Position numbers and translations under genes: made by a program. The notes beneath the pieces were generated by a model that did no database searches, was not told the origin of the DNA, and saw only the letters and a list, made by a program, of their open reading frames with translations. DNA of 11,957 nt from Endomicrobium sp. (GTDB lineage: Bacteria; Elusimicrobiota; Endomicrobiia; Endomicrobiales; Endomicrobiaceae), in contig JAISDI010000164.1 in assembly GCA_031264895.1 (NCBI GenBank), positions 1 through 11,957 of the forward strand, given 5' to 3'. Below, one piece after another: positions 11,898 to 11,957 of the stretch; within the stretch, counting starts at the first letter, position 1, and every line of letters begins with the position of its first letter.

Positions 11898-11957
11898 AAA
11901 TCCCCCGTCCGGAGACATTGTCTCCGTCCACCCCCTTTAAAAAGTGGGAATTACGGC
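11898..11957. repeat. Palindrome-rich C/G-tract repeat at the right edge
   Basis: CGGAGACA-T-TGTCTCCG is a perfect palindrome at 11910-11926. It is flanked by C-tracts (11902-11906 and 11931-11935), and CCCCCTTT...AAAGTGGG at 11931-11948 forms a second near-palindrome. GC jumps sharply compared with the AT-rich DNA before it. The look is that of a dispersed non-coding repeat unit, which may continue past the window. Confidence 0.5.

Larger units (their letters stand above)
11392..11957. other. AT-rich intergenic region without a secure gene
   Basis: About 566 bp with no convincing protein gene, tRNA or rRNA. Bases 11401-11560 and 11657-11760 are extremely A/T-rich. The stretch holds two divergent promoter candidates, nested inverted repeats, one doubtful small ORF, a stem-loop and two dispersed-repeat-like elements towards the right. 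Confidence 0.75.

Noticed and set aside
11392..11957. CRISPR array, tRNA or attachment site in the intergenic region
   Set aside because: There are no regularly spaced repeats, no cloverleaf-like sequence and no direct repeats suggesting integration.

Overview
The window is almost entirely one gene. A single minus-strand reading frame begins at an ATG at 10779 and runs to base 1 without a stop, giving at least 3593 codons with the C-terminus beyond the left edge. Upstream of it on the same strand lies a small membrane-protein gene (10804-11391), followed by about 566 bp of AT-rich, repeat-bearing intergenic DNA to the right edge.

The giant protein reads as a modular membrane-associated machine. 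From the N-terminus I see: a hydrophobic export or anchor segment (residues 35-51); a domain of about 440 residues with the His/Glu/His pattern of the EreA/ChaN/TraB group (90-530); a hydrophobic stretch (664-713); an HExxH putative metallopeptidase motif (808-812); an Ala/Glu/Gln/Lys-rich linker with an internal DNA repeat; a divergent but recognisable SecA-type ATPase motor (about 995-1795) with its helical part (to about 2060); a membrane domain with roughly ten to twelve crossings (2074-2456); a Gln-rich spacer and coiled coil; and more than 750 C-terminal residues I cannot assign.

The organism is a Gram-negative-type bacterium of moderate GC (roughly 40-45% in the coding part, judged by eye). 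Giant genes of this kind, and N-terminal domains opening with an 'NIQDLH'-like motif, fit the Omnitrophota/Elusimicrobiota part of the tree. That is inference from memory of such proteins, not a search.

The small upstream gene has a good sigma-70-like promoter and a ribosome binding site. It ends 24 nt before the giant start, in the same frame, and a hairpin plus U-run resembling an intrinsic terminator overlaps its last codons. This arrangement suggests an operon with attenuation or reduced read-through into the giant gene. The intergenic region also holds a symmetric inverted repeat that spans the -35 boxes of two divergent promoter candidates, a doubtful 31-codon ORF, several palindromes and a REP-like element.

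The most interesting system is the protein itself: a SecA-like protein-translocation motor fused in one chain to a polytopic membrane domain, a putative protease motif and an exported-looking N-terminal domain. It could be a self-contained export or processing machine, although the ATPase activity and the membrane topology still have to be shown.
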